Assembly (NCBI GenBank): GCA_965200375.1
Contig: OZ241353.1
Location: 1,364,001 to 1,428,000 of the forward strand
Reading direction: 5' to 3'
DNA from: VXYL01 sp965200375
GTDB lineage: Bacteria; Pseudomonadota; Gammaproteobacteria; Pseudomonadales; Azotimanducaceae
DNA: 64,000 nt
Shown: one piece after another, positions 6,696 to 15,900 of the stretch
How positions within the stretch are numbered: the first letter of the stretch is position 1
Layout of the letters: each line of letters starts with the position of its first letter
The notes under the pieces: generated by a model
The model's database searches: none
Told to the model about the DNA's origin: nothing
Seen by the model: the letters and a program-made list of their open reading frames with translations, nothing else
Position numbers and translations under genes: made by a program

Positions 6696-8468
6696 ATGCC
6701 CCACGTGCCAGCGCCGCGGCTCGCGGCGAGCATTGCGCCGACGCTGCGGCGCTGCGGCCCGCTGCTGGTTCTGCTGGCGGCGCTCGCGACGCTGTTCCCG
6801 CTCCTCGACGAGTCCGGGCCGCTGCACCGGCCGGAACAGGCCTACGACCTCGTCTCGTTCAACCATCTCGCGGTCGCCAGCAACCTCTCCGCCGAACACG
6901 GCTGGCTCGGCTTCTACGCCCGCAACGCGGACGACTACGAGGTGTGGTATCAGGCGTACAACCGCTTCCCGCCGGCCGGCTACTTCCTGATCAAGCTCGC
7001 CCTCCTGACGCGGCCCGGCGACCTGCACGGCCAGGTGCAGGCGGCGCGGACGCTCATGCTGGCGTTCTTCGCCGGCGCGGCCGTGCTCGCCTGGGCGTCG
7101 CTGGTTCTGATCACCGGCCGCCGGTGGCTGGCCGTCTCGGCGGCGCTGGCGGCCTTCGGCTCCTACACGGCCCTGTACGCCTGCGACATGGTCGCCACCG
7201 AGGGCGCGCCGGACCTGTTCGGCGCCATGCTCGCCTTCCACGGCATCGCCCGCTACCACTTCCCCGGGGCGCCGGGCGCGCCGGCGGCGCCCGGCGAACG
7301 GCGGCGCTTCGGGCAGATGCTGGCCAAGGCCTGCGCGGCGCTGCTCCTCGGCTGGCACGTCTGCGCGCTGCTGGCACCGTTCCTGGCCCTGGGCCTGGCG
7401 GCGGCGCTGGCGGGGCGGGACCGGGCGGAGTTCCGCCGGCTGGCCTTGTTCGGGGCGCTGGCGCTGCTGTTCGCGCTGGCGGTGCTGGCGCAGAACCTGG
7501 CCCGGGAGCGCTTCGCGCTGGGAGGCGGGGTGGCGCTGTGGGATCTGCCCTCCTTCGAGTCCGCGCGGCGCAGATCCGTCGTGCCCGGCGTCCTGCGGGG
7601 CGACGGCCTCTGGCTGGAGTTCGCGGCGGACCAGCTGTGGCGGACCGGCCTGGCGCTGGTTCCGTACGCGGCGACGCGCACCGGCCTCTTCTGGCCGGGC
7701 TGGACGCTGCTCGGCGGCCTCGGCCTGGCGGCGGTCCTCGGCGCCGCGCTCGCCGCGGCGCGGGGCGGGGGCGGCGCCGCGCGGCGGCGGGGGCGGGCGG
7801 CCTGCCTGGCGCTGGTTCCGCTGGCGGCGGCCGGCCACGCCTGGGCCGTCGGCATGCAGGGCAACGTGTACTGCTACAAGTACCAGGGTCCGGAAAAAAC
7901 AGATGTGGGAATAGACATATTCGAGGCGATGTTCCACGTGGGAGCGCCGCTGGCGCTGTTCGCCCTGCTGGGGCCGCCGCTGGCCGCGGCGGCCGCGCGG
8001 CGCGTCCCGCGGCCGCTGCGCCGGGCGGGGGCGGCGGCGGGCGTGGCGGCGCTGTGGCTGGCGTTCGCGGCGTCGTCGTTCCACATGGGCCGGCTGGACC
8101 GCGACGTCGAAACGGCGAAGCGCGAGCGGGCGCTGCACGACGACGTCCTGGCGGTTCGCCGCGCGCTGCCCGCCGGCAGCGTCGTCCACTTCCCGCGGGG
8201 ACCGGAACGCGATCCGGTGCGGTGGCGGAGCCGCTTCTACTTCGCCGGCCACGTCCTGGCCAAGACCAACAGGGGCGGCGGCGCCGCCGAGTTCGTCGTG
8301 GCGCCGCGGATCCCCGGCGCGCCCACCCCGACCCCCGGCAACCGCCGCTACTTCCTGTACAGCGCGGAGGAGTACCGCCGGCACCGCGGCCCGCCCTGGC
8401 GCCTGGCGGAGCGCGAGGCCCCGGCCTGGATCGGGGTCTGTCGGGGCGTCGTGCCCGATACTTCCTGA
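6696..8468 (+). CDS. GT-C-like polytopic membrane protein, tandem copy 1
   Basis: This 590-aa protein has about ten hydrophobic helices and a hydrophilic C-terminal region of ~130 residues. The first extracytoplasmic loop (about 45-95) carries HLAVASNLSAEHGWLGFYAR and NRFPPAGY, the GT-C-like signature shared with the minus-strand paralogue at 2143-3882. It differs from copies 2 and 3 mainly at residues 45-90, at 388-407 (GNVYCYKYQGPEKTDVGID) and near 525. The rest is nearly identical. The second variable window is conspicuously AT-richer. The ATG at 6696 is conserved in all copies, and no strong Shine-Dalgarno is seen. A glycosyltransferase acting on a lipid-linked or peptide substrate outside the cytoplasm is the best guess. 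A role in lasso-peptide modification or immunity is only suggested by position. Confidence 0.75.
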   Translation: MPHVPAPRLAASIAPTLRRCGPLLVLLAALATLFPLLDESGPLHRPEQAYDLVSFNHLAVASNLSAEHGWLGFYARNADDYEVWYQAYNRFPPAGYFLIKLALLTRPGDLHGQVQAARTLMLAFFAGAAVLAWASLVLITGRRWLAVSAALAAFGSYTALYACDMVATEGAPDLFGAMLAFHGIARYHFPGAPGAPAAPGERRRFGQMLAKACAALLLGWHVCALLAPFLALGLAAALAGRDRAEFRRLALFGALALLFALAVLAQNLARERFALGGGVALWDLPSFESARRRSVVPGVLRGDGLWLEFAADQLWRTGLALVPYAATRTGLFWPGWTLLGGLGLAAVLGAALAAARGGGGAARRRGRAACLALVPLAAAGHAWAVGMQGNVYCYKYQGPEKTDVGIDIFEAMFHVGAPLALFALLGPPLAAAAARRVPRPLRRAGAAAGVAALWLAFAASSFHMGRLDRDVETAKRERALHDDVLAVRRALPAGSVVHFPRGPERDPVRWRSRFYFAGHVLAKTNRGGGAAEFVVAPRIPGAPTPTPGNRRYFLYSAEEYRRHRGPPWRLAEREAPAWIGVCRGVVPDTS

Positions 8469-8575
8469 CTGGACACGGGCTGGGGGCTGCCCCGCCCCCG
8501 CCCAAGACAAGGGTGCGAGCGGCGGCCGCCCGTGGTACCGTTCCTCGCCAACCGCGGCATGCTGCGACGCGCCCG

Positions 8576-10348
8576 ATGCCCCACCTGCCAGCGCCGCGGC
8601 TCGCGGCGAGCATCGCGCCGCTGCTGGTTCTGCTGGCGGCGCTCGCGACGCTGTTCCCGCTCCTCGACGAATCCGGGCCGCTGCACCGGCCGAAGCGGAC
8701 GCACGACCGCATGGCGTTCGATCACCTCGCGGTGGCCAAGAACCTCTCCGCCGAACACGGCTGGCTCGGCTTCCACGCCCGCACCGTGGACGACTTCTCC
8801 GTGGGCGCACGCGCCCGCACCGCGGACGGCGGCGAGGCAGGGTATCACGTGTACAACCGCTTCCCGCCGCTGGGCTACTTCCTGATCAAGCTCGCCCTCC
8901 TGACGCGGCCCGGCGACCTGCACGGCCAGGTGCAGGCGGCGCGCATGCTCATGCTGGCGTTCTTCGCCGGCGCGGCCGTGCTCGCCTGGGCGTCGCTGGT
9001 TCTGATCACCGGCCGCCGGTGGCTGGCCGTCTCGGCGGCGCTGGCGGCCTTCGGCTCCTACACGGCCCTGTACGCCTGCGACATGGTCGCCACCGAGGGC
9101 GCGCCGGACCTGTTCGGCGCCATGCTCGCCTTCCACGGCATCGCCCGCTACCACTTCCCCGGGGCGCCGGGCGCGCCGGCGGCGCCCGGCGAACGGCGGC
9201 GCTTCGGGCAGATGCTGGCCAAGGCCTGCGCGGCGCTGCTGCTCGGCTGGCACGTCTGCGCGCTGCTGGCGCCGTTCCTGGCCCTGGGCCTGGCGGCGGC
9301 GCTGGCGGGGAGGGACCGGGCGGAGCTGCGCAGGCTGGCGCTGTTCGGGGCGCTGGCGCTGCTGTTCGCGCTGGCGGTGCTGGCGCAGAACCTGGCCCGG
9401 GAGCGCTTCGCGCTGGGAGGCGGGGTGGCGCTGTGGGACCTGCCCTCCTTCGAGTCCGCGCGGCGCAGATCCGTCGTGCCCGGCGTCCTGCGGGGCGACG
9501 GCCTCTGGCTGGAGTTCGCGGCGGACCAGCTGTGGCGGACCGGCCTGGCGCTGGTTCCGTACGCGGCGACGCGGGCCGGCCTCTTCTGGCCGGGCTGGAC
9601 GCTGCTCGGCGGCCTCGGCCTGGCGGCGGTCCTCGGCGCCGCGCTCGCCGCGGCGCGGGGCGGGGGCGGCGCCGCGCGCCGGCGGGGGCGGGCGGCCTGC
9701 CTGGCGCTGGTTCCGCTGGCGGCGGCCGGCCACGCCTGGGCCGTCGGCATGCGGGGCAACATATTCAGCTACCGAAGCTTTCCGGATCCGGAAGCGTGGG
9801 ACATATTCGAGGCGATGTTCCACGTGGGAGCGCCGCTGGCGCTGTTCGCCCTGCTGGGGCCGCCGCTGGCCGCGGCGGCCGCGCGGCGCGTCCCGCGGCC
9901 GCTGCGCCGGGCGGGGGCGGCGGCGGGCGTGGCGGCGCTGTGGCTGGCGTTCGCGGCGTCGGCGTTCCACATGGGCCGGCTGGACCGCGACGTCGAAACG
10001 GCGAAGCGCGAGCGGGCGCTGCACGACGACGTCCTGGCGGTTCGCCGCGCGCTGCCCGCCGGCAGCGTCGTCCACTTCCCGCGGGGACCGGAACGCGATC
10101 CGGTGCGGTGGCGGAGCTACTTCTACTTCGCCGGCCACGTCCTGGCCGTGAGCGGCATCGGCGGCGCTGCCGCCGAGTTCGTCGTGGCGCCGCGGATTCC
10201 CGGCGCACCCACCCCGACCCCCGGCAACCGCTGCTACTTCCTGTACAGCGCGGAGGAGTACCGCCGGCACCGCGGCCCGCCCCGGCGCCTGGCGGATCAC
10301 GAGGCCCCGGCCTGGATCGGGGCCTGCCTCGTGCCCGAGACTTCCTGA
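8576..10348 (+). CDS. GT-C-like polytopic membrane protein, tandem copy 2
   Basis: This is a 590-aa near-duplicate of copy 1, starting at the equivalent ATG (MPHLPAPRLAAS). Relative to copy 1 it has a deletion of about six residues in the N-terminal region and a longer first loop (residues around 70-90 read DDFSVGARARTADGGEAG). The mid-protein loop is different and shorter (GNIFSYRSFPDPEAWD), and VLAVSGIGGAA replaces VLAKTNRGGG near the C-terminal domain. An open frame joins it to the region of copy 1, but that frame is not coding there: the true start is the conserved ATG, 107 bp after the copy 1 stop. The C-terminus (CLVPETS) matches copy 1 (VVPDTS). Confidence 0.75.
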   Translation: MPHLPAPRLAASIAPLLVLLAALATLFPLLDESGPLHRPKRTHDRMAFDHLAVAKNLSAEHGWLGFHARTVDDFSVGARARTADGGEAGYHVYNRFPPLGYFLIKLALLTRPGDLHGQVQAARMLMLAFFAGAAVLAWASLVLITGRRWLAVSAALAAFGSYTALYACDMVATEGAPDLFGAMLAFHGIARYHFPGAPGAPAAPGERRRFGQMLAKACAALLLGWHVCALLAPFLALGLAAALAGRDRAELRRLALFGALALLFALAVLAQNLARERFALGGGVALWDLPSFESARRRSVVPGVLRGDGLWLEFAADQLWRTGLALVPYAATRAGLFWPGWTLLGGLGLAAVLGAALAAARGGGGAARRRGRAACLALVPLAAAGHAWAVGMRGNIFSYRSFPDPEAWDIFEAMFHVGAPLALFALLGPPLAAAAARRVPRPLRRAGAAAGVAALWLAFAASAFHMGRLDRDVETAKRERALHDDVLAVRRALPAGSVVHFPRGPERDPVRWRSYFYFAGHVLAVSGIGGAAAEFVVAPRIPGAPTPTPGNRCYFLYSAEEYRRHRGPPRRLADHEAPAWIGACLVPETS

Positions 10349-10368
10349 CTGGACACGGGCTGCCCCCA

Positions 10369-10527
10369 GCAATCGCATTTGGACCGTGGTGGGCCAAAAA
10401 CTGTCCATGAATGCCTGATTTCTGCCCTTAGGAGCGCTCCAAAAAACAGACCAGAGGAAACCCTTTCGCAGCGGCAAGCGGCCAAAGTCGGCGAACACCG
10501 CGACATATTTTGTCCTAATGCGATTGC
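10369..10527. mobile_element. MITE-like 159-bp element with 16-bp terminal inverted repeats
   Basis: The ends are GCAATCGCATTTGGAC (10369-10384) and the inverse GTCCTAATGCGATTGC (10512-10527), matching at 15 of 16 positions. The interior is clearly less GC-rich than its surroundings and has no gene. The equivalent intergenic gap after copy 1 (8469-8514) lacks this DNA, so it is an insertion after or during array formation. A clear target-site duplication is not obvious in the C-rich flanks. Confidence 0.65.
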
Positions 10528-10613
10528 CCTGGGCCCCGCCCAAAACAAGGATGCGAGCGGCGGCCGCCCGTGGTACCGTTCCGCGCCAACCGCGGCCCGC
10601 TGCGACGCGCCCG

Positions 10614-12473
10614 ATGCCCCAAATGCCAGCGCCGCGGCTCGCGGCGAGCATCGCGCCGGCGCTGCGCCGCTGCGGCCCGCTGCTGGTTCTGCTGGCGGCG
10701 CTCGCGACGCTGTTCCCGCTCCTCGACGAGTCCGGGCCGCTGCACCGGCCGGAGCGGGGGTACGACACAACTTCGTTCGATCACCTCGCGGTCGCCAAGA
10801 ACCTCTCCGCCGAACACGGCTGGCTCGGCTTCTACGCCCGCACCGTGGACGTCCGCCACACGGACGAGCACACCGGCGAGGTGGTGTACGAGGCCTACAA
10901 CCGCTTCCCGCCGGCGGGCTATTTCCTGATCAAGCTCGCCCTCCTGACGCGGCCCGGCGACCTGCACGGCCAGGTGCAGGCGGCGCGCATGCTCATGCTG
11001 GCGTTCTTCGCCGGCGCGGCCGTGCTCGCCTGGGCGTCGCTGGTTCTGATCACCGGCCGCCGGTGGCTGGCCGTCTCGGCGGCGCTGGCGGCCTTCGGCT
11101 CCTACACGGCCCTGTACGCCTGCGACATGGTCGCCACCGAGGGCGCGCCGGACCTGTTCGGCGCCATGCTCGCCTTCCACGGCATCGCCCGCTACCACTT
11201 CCCCGGGGCGCCGGGCGCGCCGGCGGCGCCCGGCGAACGGCGGCGCTTCGGGCAGATGCTGGCCAAGGCCTGCGCGGCGCTGCTCCTCGGCTGGCACGTC
11301 TGCGCGCTGCTGGCGCCGTTCCTGGCCCTGGGCCTAGCGGCGGCGCTGGCGGGGCGGGACCGGGCGGAGTTCCGCCGGCTGGCCTTGTTCGGGGCGCTGG
11401 CGCTGCTGTTCGCGCTGGCGGTGCTGGCGCAGAACCTGGCGCGGGAGCGCTTCGCGCTGGGAGGCGGGGTGGCGCTGTGGGATCTGCCCTCCTTCGAGTC
11501 CGCGCGGCGCAGATCCGTCGTGCGCGGCATCCTGCAGGGCGACGGCCTCTGGCTGGCGTTCGCGGCGGACCAGCTGCGGCGGACCGGCCTGGCGCTGGTT
11601 CCGTACGCGGCGACGCGGGCCGGCCTCTTCTGGCCGGGCTGGACGCTGCTCGGCGGCCTCGGCCTGGCGGCGGTCCTCGGCGCCGCGCTGGCCGCGGCGC
11701 GGGGCGGGGGCGGCGTCGCGCGGCGGCGGGCGCGGGCGGCCTGCCTGGCGCTGGTTCCGCTGGCGGCGGCCGGCCATGTGTGGGCGGTCGGCATGCGGGG
11801 CAGCTTTACCAGCTTCCGGTGCCCACCGATTCCGGAGGCGGGCATGGGGGAGGACATCTACGAGGCGATGTTCCACGTGGGAGCGCCGCTGGCGCTGTTC
11901 GCCCTGCTGGGGCCGCCGCTGGCCGCGGCGGCTGCGCGGCGCGTCCCGCGGCCGCTGCGCCGGGCGGGGGCGGCGGCGGGCGTGGCGGCGCTGTGGCTGG
12001 CGTTCGCGGCGTCGGCGTTCCACATGGGCCGGCTGGACCGCGACGTCGAAACGGCGAAGCGCGAGCGGGCGCTGCACGACGACGTCCTGGCGGTTCGCCG
12101 CGCGCTGCCCGCCGGCAGCGTCGTCCACTTCACGGCGGAGCGCAATCCGGTGCGGTGGCGGAGCCGCTTCTACTTCGCCGGCCACGTCCTGGCCAGATCC
12201 AACAGGGGCGGCGCCGCCGCCGAGTTCGTCGTGGCGCCGCGGATCCCCGGCGCGCCCACCCCGACCCCCGGCAACCGCCGCTACTTCCTGTACAGCGCGG
12301 AGGAGTACCGCCGGCACCGCGGCCCGCCCTGGCGCCTGGCGGAGCGCGAGGCCCCGATCAGACCCGGGGCTTGTTTCGCAGCAACGGCCGTGACCACGCG
12401 CTCCGCCCGGATGCAACGGACGAAGTCTTCAAGGTCGACGCCGGAAGCCACGGCGTCGATGCGCGAGGCGTAG
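10614..12473 (+). CDS. GT-C-like polytopic membrane protein, tandem copy 3 with replaced C-terminus
   Basis: This 619-aa protein starts at the conserved ATG (MPQMPAPRLAAS) and is nearly identical to copies 1 and 2 over most of its length. Its own variable loops are DVRHTDEHTGEVVYEAY in the first loop and GSFTSFRCPPIPEAGMGED in the middle. In the other copies the protein ends 12-17 residues after EAPAWIG. Here the reading frame leaves the repeat after EREAP (about position 12355) and continues for 35 unrelated, Ser/Thr/Arg-rich residues. The repeat unit was therefore broken at its end by rearrangement. Whether this C-terminus is functional is unknown. Confidence 0.7.
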   Translation: MPQMPAPRLAASIAPALRRCGPLLVLLAALATLFPLLDESGPLHRPERGYDTTSFDHLAVAKNLSAEHGWLGFYARTVDVRHTDEHTGEVVYEAYNRFPPAGYFLIKLALLTRPGDLHGQVQAARMLMLAFFAGAAVLAWASLVLITGRRWLAVSAALAAFGSYTALYACDMVATEGAPDLFGAMLAFHGIARYHFPGAPGAPAAPGERRRFGQMLAKACAALLLGWHVCALLAPFLALGLAAALAGRDRAEFRRLALFGALALLFALAVLAQNLARERFALGGGVALWDLPSFESARRRSVVRGILQGDGLWLAFAADQLRRTGLALVPYAATRAGLFWPGWTLLGGLGLAAVLGAALAAARGGGGVARRRARAACLALVPLAAAGHVWAVGMRGSFTSFRCPPIPEAGMGEDIYEAMFHVGAPLALFALLGPPLAAAAARRVPRPLRRAGAAAGVAALWLAFAASAFHMGRLDRDVETAKRERALHDDVLAVRRALPAGSVVHFTAERNPVRWRSRFYFAGHVLARSNRGGAAAEFVVAPRIPGAPTPTPGNRRYFLYSAEEYRRHRGPPWRLAEREAPIRPGACFAATAVTTRSARMQRTKSSRSTPEATASMREA

Positions 12474-12527
12474 AGGCGTCGTCCTAGCGCCGCCGCCGGC
12501 TTGTGGCGGCGCGACGCACTCGCCAAA

Positions 12528-12567
12528 CTCCCGATCCAAGGGAAGAGCTCCCGATCCAAGGGAAGAG
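12528..12567. repeat. Perfect 20-bp tandem duplication
   Basis: CTCCCGATCCAAGGGAAGAG occurs twice without a gap, just upstream of the small gene at 12602. The 12474-12601 gap contains nothing else recognisable. Confidence 0.8.
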
Positions 12568-12601
12568 AAAGCACGCCTTCGCACGAACAGAGAGCACCAA
12601 C

Positions 12602-12907
12602 ATGGCGCAGCGCTTCGAGATCGCCCACCGCCATCGGCGGTTCGCGGTGGTGGTGGCGGAGGACGGCGGCCTGGAGCTGTGGCTGGACGGCTGCCTGCGC
12701 AAGCGCCGCGAGCCCTCGTCCAGAACGCCGCTCTACGTGTGGACCAACATCGAACTGGATTGGGAGGAGCACGCCTACGTGGAGGCGCGCTACTACCCCG
12801 AACGCGGCCTGCTGCAGGCAACCGTCAACGGAGCGCCGATCCTCGAACGATCGCTGCCGCGCCGAGGGTCGGCACCAGCGTCGGCTCCGGCGCGGGTTTC
12901 GTCTTGA
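12602..12907 (+). CDS. Conserved small hypothetical protein
   Basis: This 101-aa soluble protein starts MAQRFEIAHRHRRFAVVV and contains LWLDGCLRKRRE and YVWTNIELDWEEHAYVEARYYP, an amphipathic alternating pattern suggesting a small beta-rich fold. The codon pattern and charge distribution look like a real gene, but no family is recognised. Its last 83 bp overlap the 3' end of the convergent RND transporter gene, so the final ~27 residues (Ser/Ala/Pro rich) are constrained by the other strand. There is no clear Shine-Dalgarno. Confidence 0.55.
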   Translation: MAQRFEIAHRHRRFAVVVAEDGGLELWLDGCLRKRREPSSRTPLYVWTNIELDWEEHAYVEARYYPERGLLQATVNGAPILERSLPRRGSAPASAPARVSS

Positions 12908-15900
12908 AGCGCGCCGTCATCGCGTACAGGCAGGGGATCAGGATCAGCGTGATGGTGGTGGCGAAGAGGATGCCGAACGCCAGCGACACCGCCATCGGAA
13001 TCACCATCTGGGCATGCATGGAACGCTCGAGCACGATCGGCACCAGGCCGAAGAACGTCGTCAGCGAGGTGAGCAGAATGGGCCGGAAGCGTCGGGCGCC
13101 AGCTTCCACCGCGGCGGCAAGCGGCGCCACGCCCTCGGCGACCCGGCGGTTGATGTAGTGGACCAGGATCAGGCTGTCGTTCACCACCACGCCGGTTAGG
13201 GCGAAGAACCCCAAGGCGGAGATGGCGTTCATGGCGATGCCGAAGATCATGTGTCCGATCACCGCGCCGATGAGGCCGAAGGGGATCACCGTCATGATCA
13301 GGAGCGGCTGCAGGTAGGACTTGAGCGGCACCGCCATCAGCACGTAGATGCCGAGCAGCGCCACGCCGAAGCCTTGCAGCATCTCGATCACCGACGCGGA
13401 CTGCTCCCGGGCGGATGCGCCGGCGCCGAACCGCACGTCCCGGTACCGCTCCCGCAGCGTCGGGACGAACGCGCGGTAGACGGCGGCCATGATGGCCCCG
13501 GGTTCCACGGCGTTGAGATCGGCGTTGGCGGAGACGGTGACGGTGCGCTGGCCGTTGATGCGGCTGATGCTGTTGTAGCCGCGTTCGAGTTCGTACTCGG
13601 CCACCGCGCCGAACGGCAGCTCGCGGCCGTCCGGCAGCCGAATCCACATGTTCTCGAGGTTGCCGATGGAGCGCCGCTCGCTGCGCGGATAGCGCACCAT
13701 CACCCGCACTTCCGAATCGCCGCGCTGGATGCGCTGCGCTTCGGCACCGTAGAAGGCCTGGCGCACTTGGCCGGCGAGGTCCGCCAGCGTCACGCCGAGG
13801 GCCTCCGCTTCGGGCTTCACGGCGAGCTTGATTTCCTCGGGTCCGGCGTTGGCGGAGCTCTCTATCTCGAACAGGCCGTCGTAGCTTCGCAGATGCGTGG
13901 CGAGCGCGTCCGCGGCGGCTTCCAGCTGCGCGGTGTTGCGGCCGGAAAGCCGGAAAGCGATCGGCGGGCCGCTGCTCATGCGCTGGCCGGAAGAGAAGCG
14001 CAGTTCCTTGGTGCCGGCGATGTGGCCGATCTTCTCCCGCCAGCGGGATTCGATGAGCTTGGGGCTCACCTCGCGCACTTCGCCTTCCGCCAGCATTACC
14101 GTGAAGCGGCCCATGGCGCCGTTCTGGATGTAGGCGAATACGTGCTGCACGGCGTTCGATTGCAGGCCGAGTTCGGCCATCAGTTCGGCGTCCACCTCCC
14201 GCAGCGCCGCGTCCATCTGCTGCACGATGCTGGTGATGAGCGTCTCCGGCGCACCTTCCTGCAGTTCCACCTGGGCGTTGACGAAGTCCGCCTCCATCTC
14301 CGGGAAGAACACCACCCGCACCCAGCCGCCGGACACCAGCCCGGCCATCAGGATCATGATGCCCACGAAGGTCGCCAACGTCGTCCAGCGGTACTCGATG
14401 GCGCGGCGCAGAAACGGCGTGTAGGTGTTGGCGATGAAACCCTTGAGCTTGTCGCCGGCCCAGTCCGACACGCCCCGCCGGGCCCCGTGGGAGGAGCGCA
14501 TGATGGCGAGGTGCGAAGGCAGGATGAGCTTGCTTTCCACCAGCGAGAACACCAGGCACAGGATCACCACCCAGGCGATCGCCGCCGCGAAGGCGGAGGT
14601 GCGCCCGGTCTGGAACAGCATCGGCAGGAACGCCATGATGGTGGTGAGCACGCCGAAGGTGGCCGGCACCGCCACGCGCTGGGCGCCGCGGACGATGTTC
14701 GGCAGGGTGTAGCCGTACTGCTCGGTTTCCGCATAGGCGCTCTCGGCGATGATGATGGCGTCGTCCACGACGATGCCGAGCACCAGAATGAAGGCGAACA
14801 GGCTCATCATGTTGATGGTGACGTCCGTGGCCGGCATCACCGCGAAGGCCCCCAGGAAGGCCACCGTCATGCCCAGAATCACCCAGCCGGCGATCTTGAG
14901 GTGCAGGAACAGGCCCAGGATCACCAGCACCAGCACGGCGCCGAGGGCCATGTTCTTGAGCATCATGTCCAGGCGGCCTTCCAGGAACTGGGAGGAATCC
15001 GCCCACACCGTGAGCTGCGCCTCCGGCGGCAGCGTGGCGTTGCGCCGCTCCACGTAGGCGCGCACCGCGGCGCTGATGTCCAGCGGGTTCTCCTCCTTGG
15101 TGGCCATCACGCTGATGCCGAAGGAGCGCTGGCCGTCGAAGAAGGAGTAGCTCTCCACTTCCGAGAAGCCGTCGCGGATGTCGGCGACGTCGCCGAGGCG
15201 GACCCGGGTGCCGTCCGGGCGGGTGAGCAGCACGATGTCCTCGAACTCCTGGCCGGTGTAGGCCTGGCCGGTGGCGCGCAGGCGGATGTCCCCGGCGGCG
15301 GAGCGGATGGCGCCGCCGGGCATGTCCAGGGACCACTGGCGAATGGTCTGCGCCACGCCGTTCAGGGTGAGGCCGTACTGCCGCAACGCCGCTTCCGACA
15401 GTTCCACGGAAATCTCGAACGGGCGCGATCCCATCACCTGCACCAGGGAGACCTGCGGCAGCGCGGCGATCTCCTCGCGCACGGTGTCCGCGAGCTCCTT
15501 CATGGTGGCTTCGTCCAGCTCCCCGGCGAGCTGCACGTTCACCACGGGCATGTCGAACCGCTGTTCGGAGATGGTCGGCCGTTCCGTCTCGGCCGGGAAG
15601 GTGGAGATGCCGTCCACGGCGAGCTTCAGCTTGTCGATCATCGCCGCGAGTTCGATGCCCTCTTCCACCTCCACCGTGACGACGCCCATGCCCTCGCTGG
15701 CCCGGGAAGTGATCTCGTGGATGCCCTCGATGGTCTCGATGGCCTCTTCCACGCGCAGGATGACGCCGCTTTCCACTTCCTCCGGCGCCGCTCCCAAATA
15801 CGGCACCCGGATCTGCACCTGCGCCGTCTGGAACTCCGGCATGGTTTCCTTCTTGAGCAGGAACACGGCGACGATGCCGCCGATGATGAGCGAGAACATC

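Larger units (their letters stand above)
6635..12355 (+). repeat. Three-copy tandem gene amplification (unit about 1.88 kb)
   Basis: Units begin at 6635, 8515 and 10553 with the same segment (GCGAGCGGCGGCCGCCCGTG), which includes each gene's upstream 60 bp. Spacing is 1880 bp and 2038 bp. The longer interval equals the first plus a 159-bp MITE-like insertion. Long blocks (for example 7100-7850, 8990-9740 and 11030-11780) are almost base-identical, while short windows inside the genes are unrelated and less GC-rich. Confidence 0.85.

Noticed and set aside
6674..10348. A 1224-codon open frame spanning two tandem membrane-protein copies
   Set aside because: Only the part from ATG 8576 encodes the membrane protein. 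The first half is an out-of-frame, Gly/Ala/Arg-rich shadow of copy 1, open because of extreme GC content.
2143..12473. Capsule or O-antigen polysaccharide cluster
   Set aside because: The membrane proteins look GT-C-like, but there are no cytoplasmic glycosyltransferases, flippase, polymerase or nucleotide-sugar enzymes.
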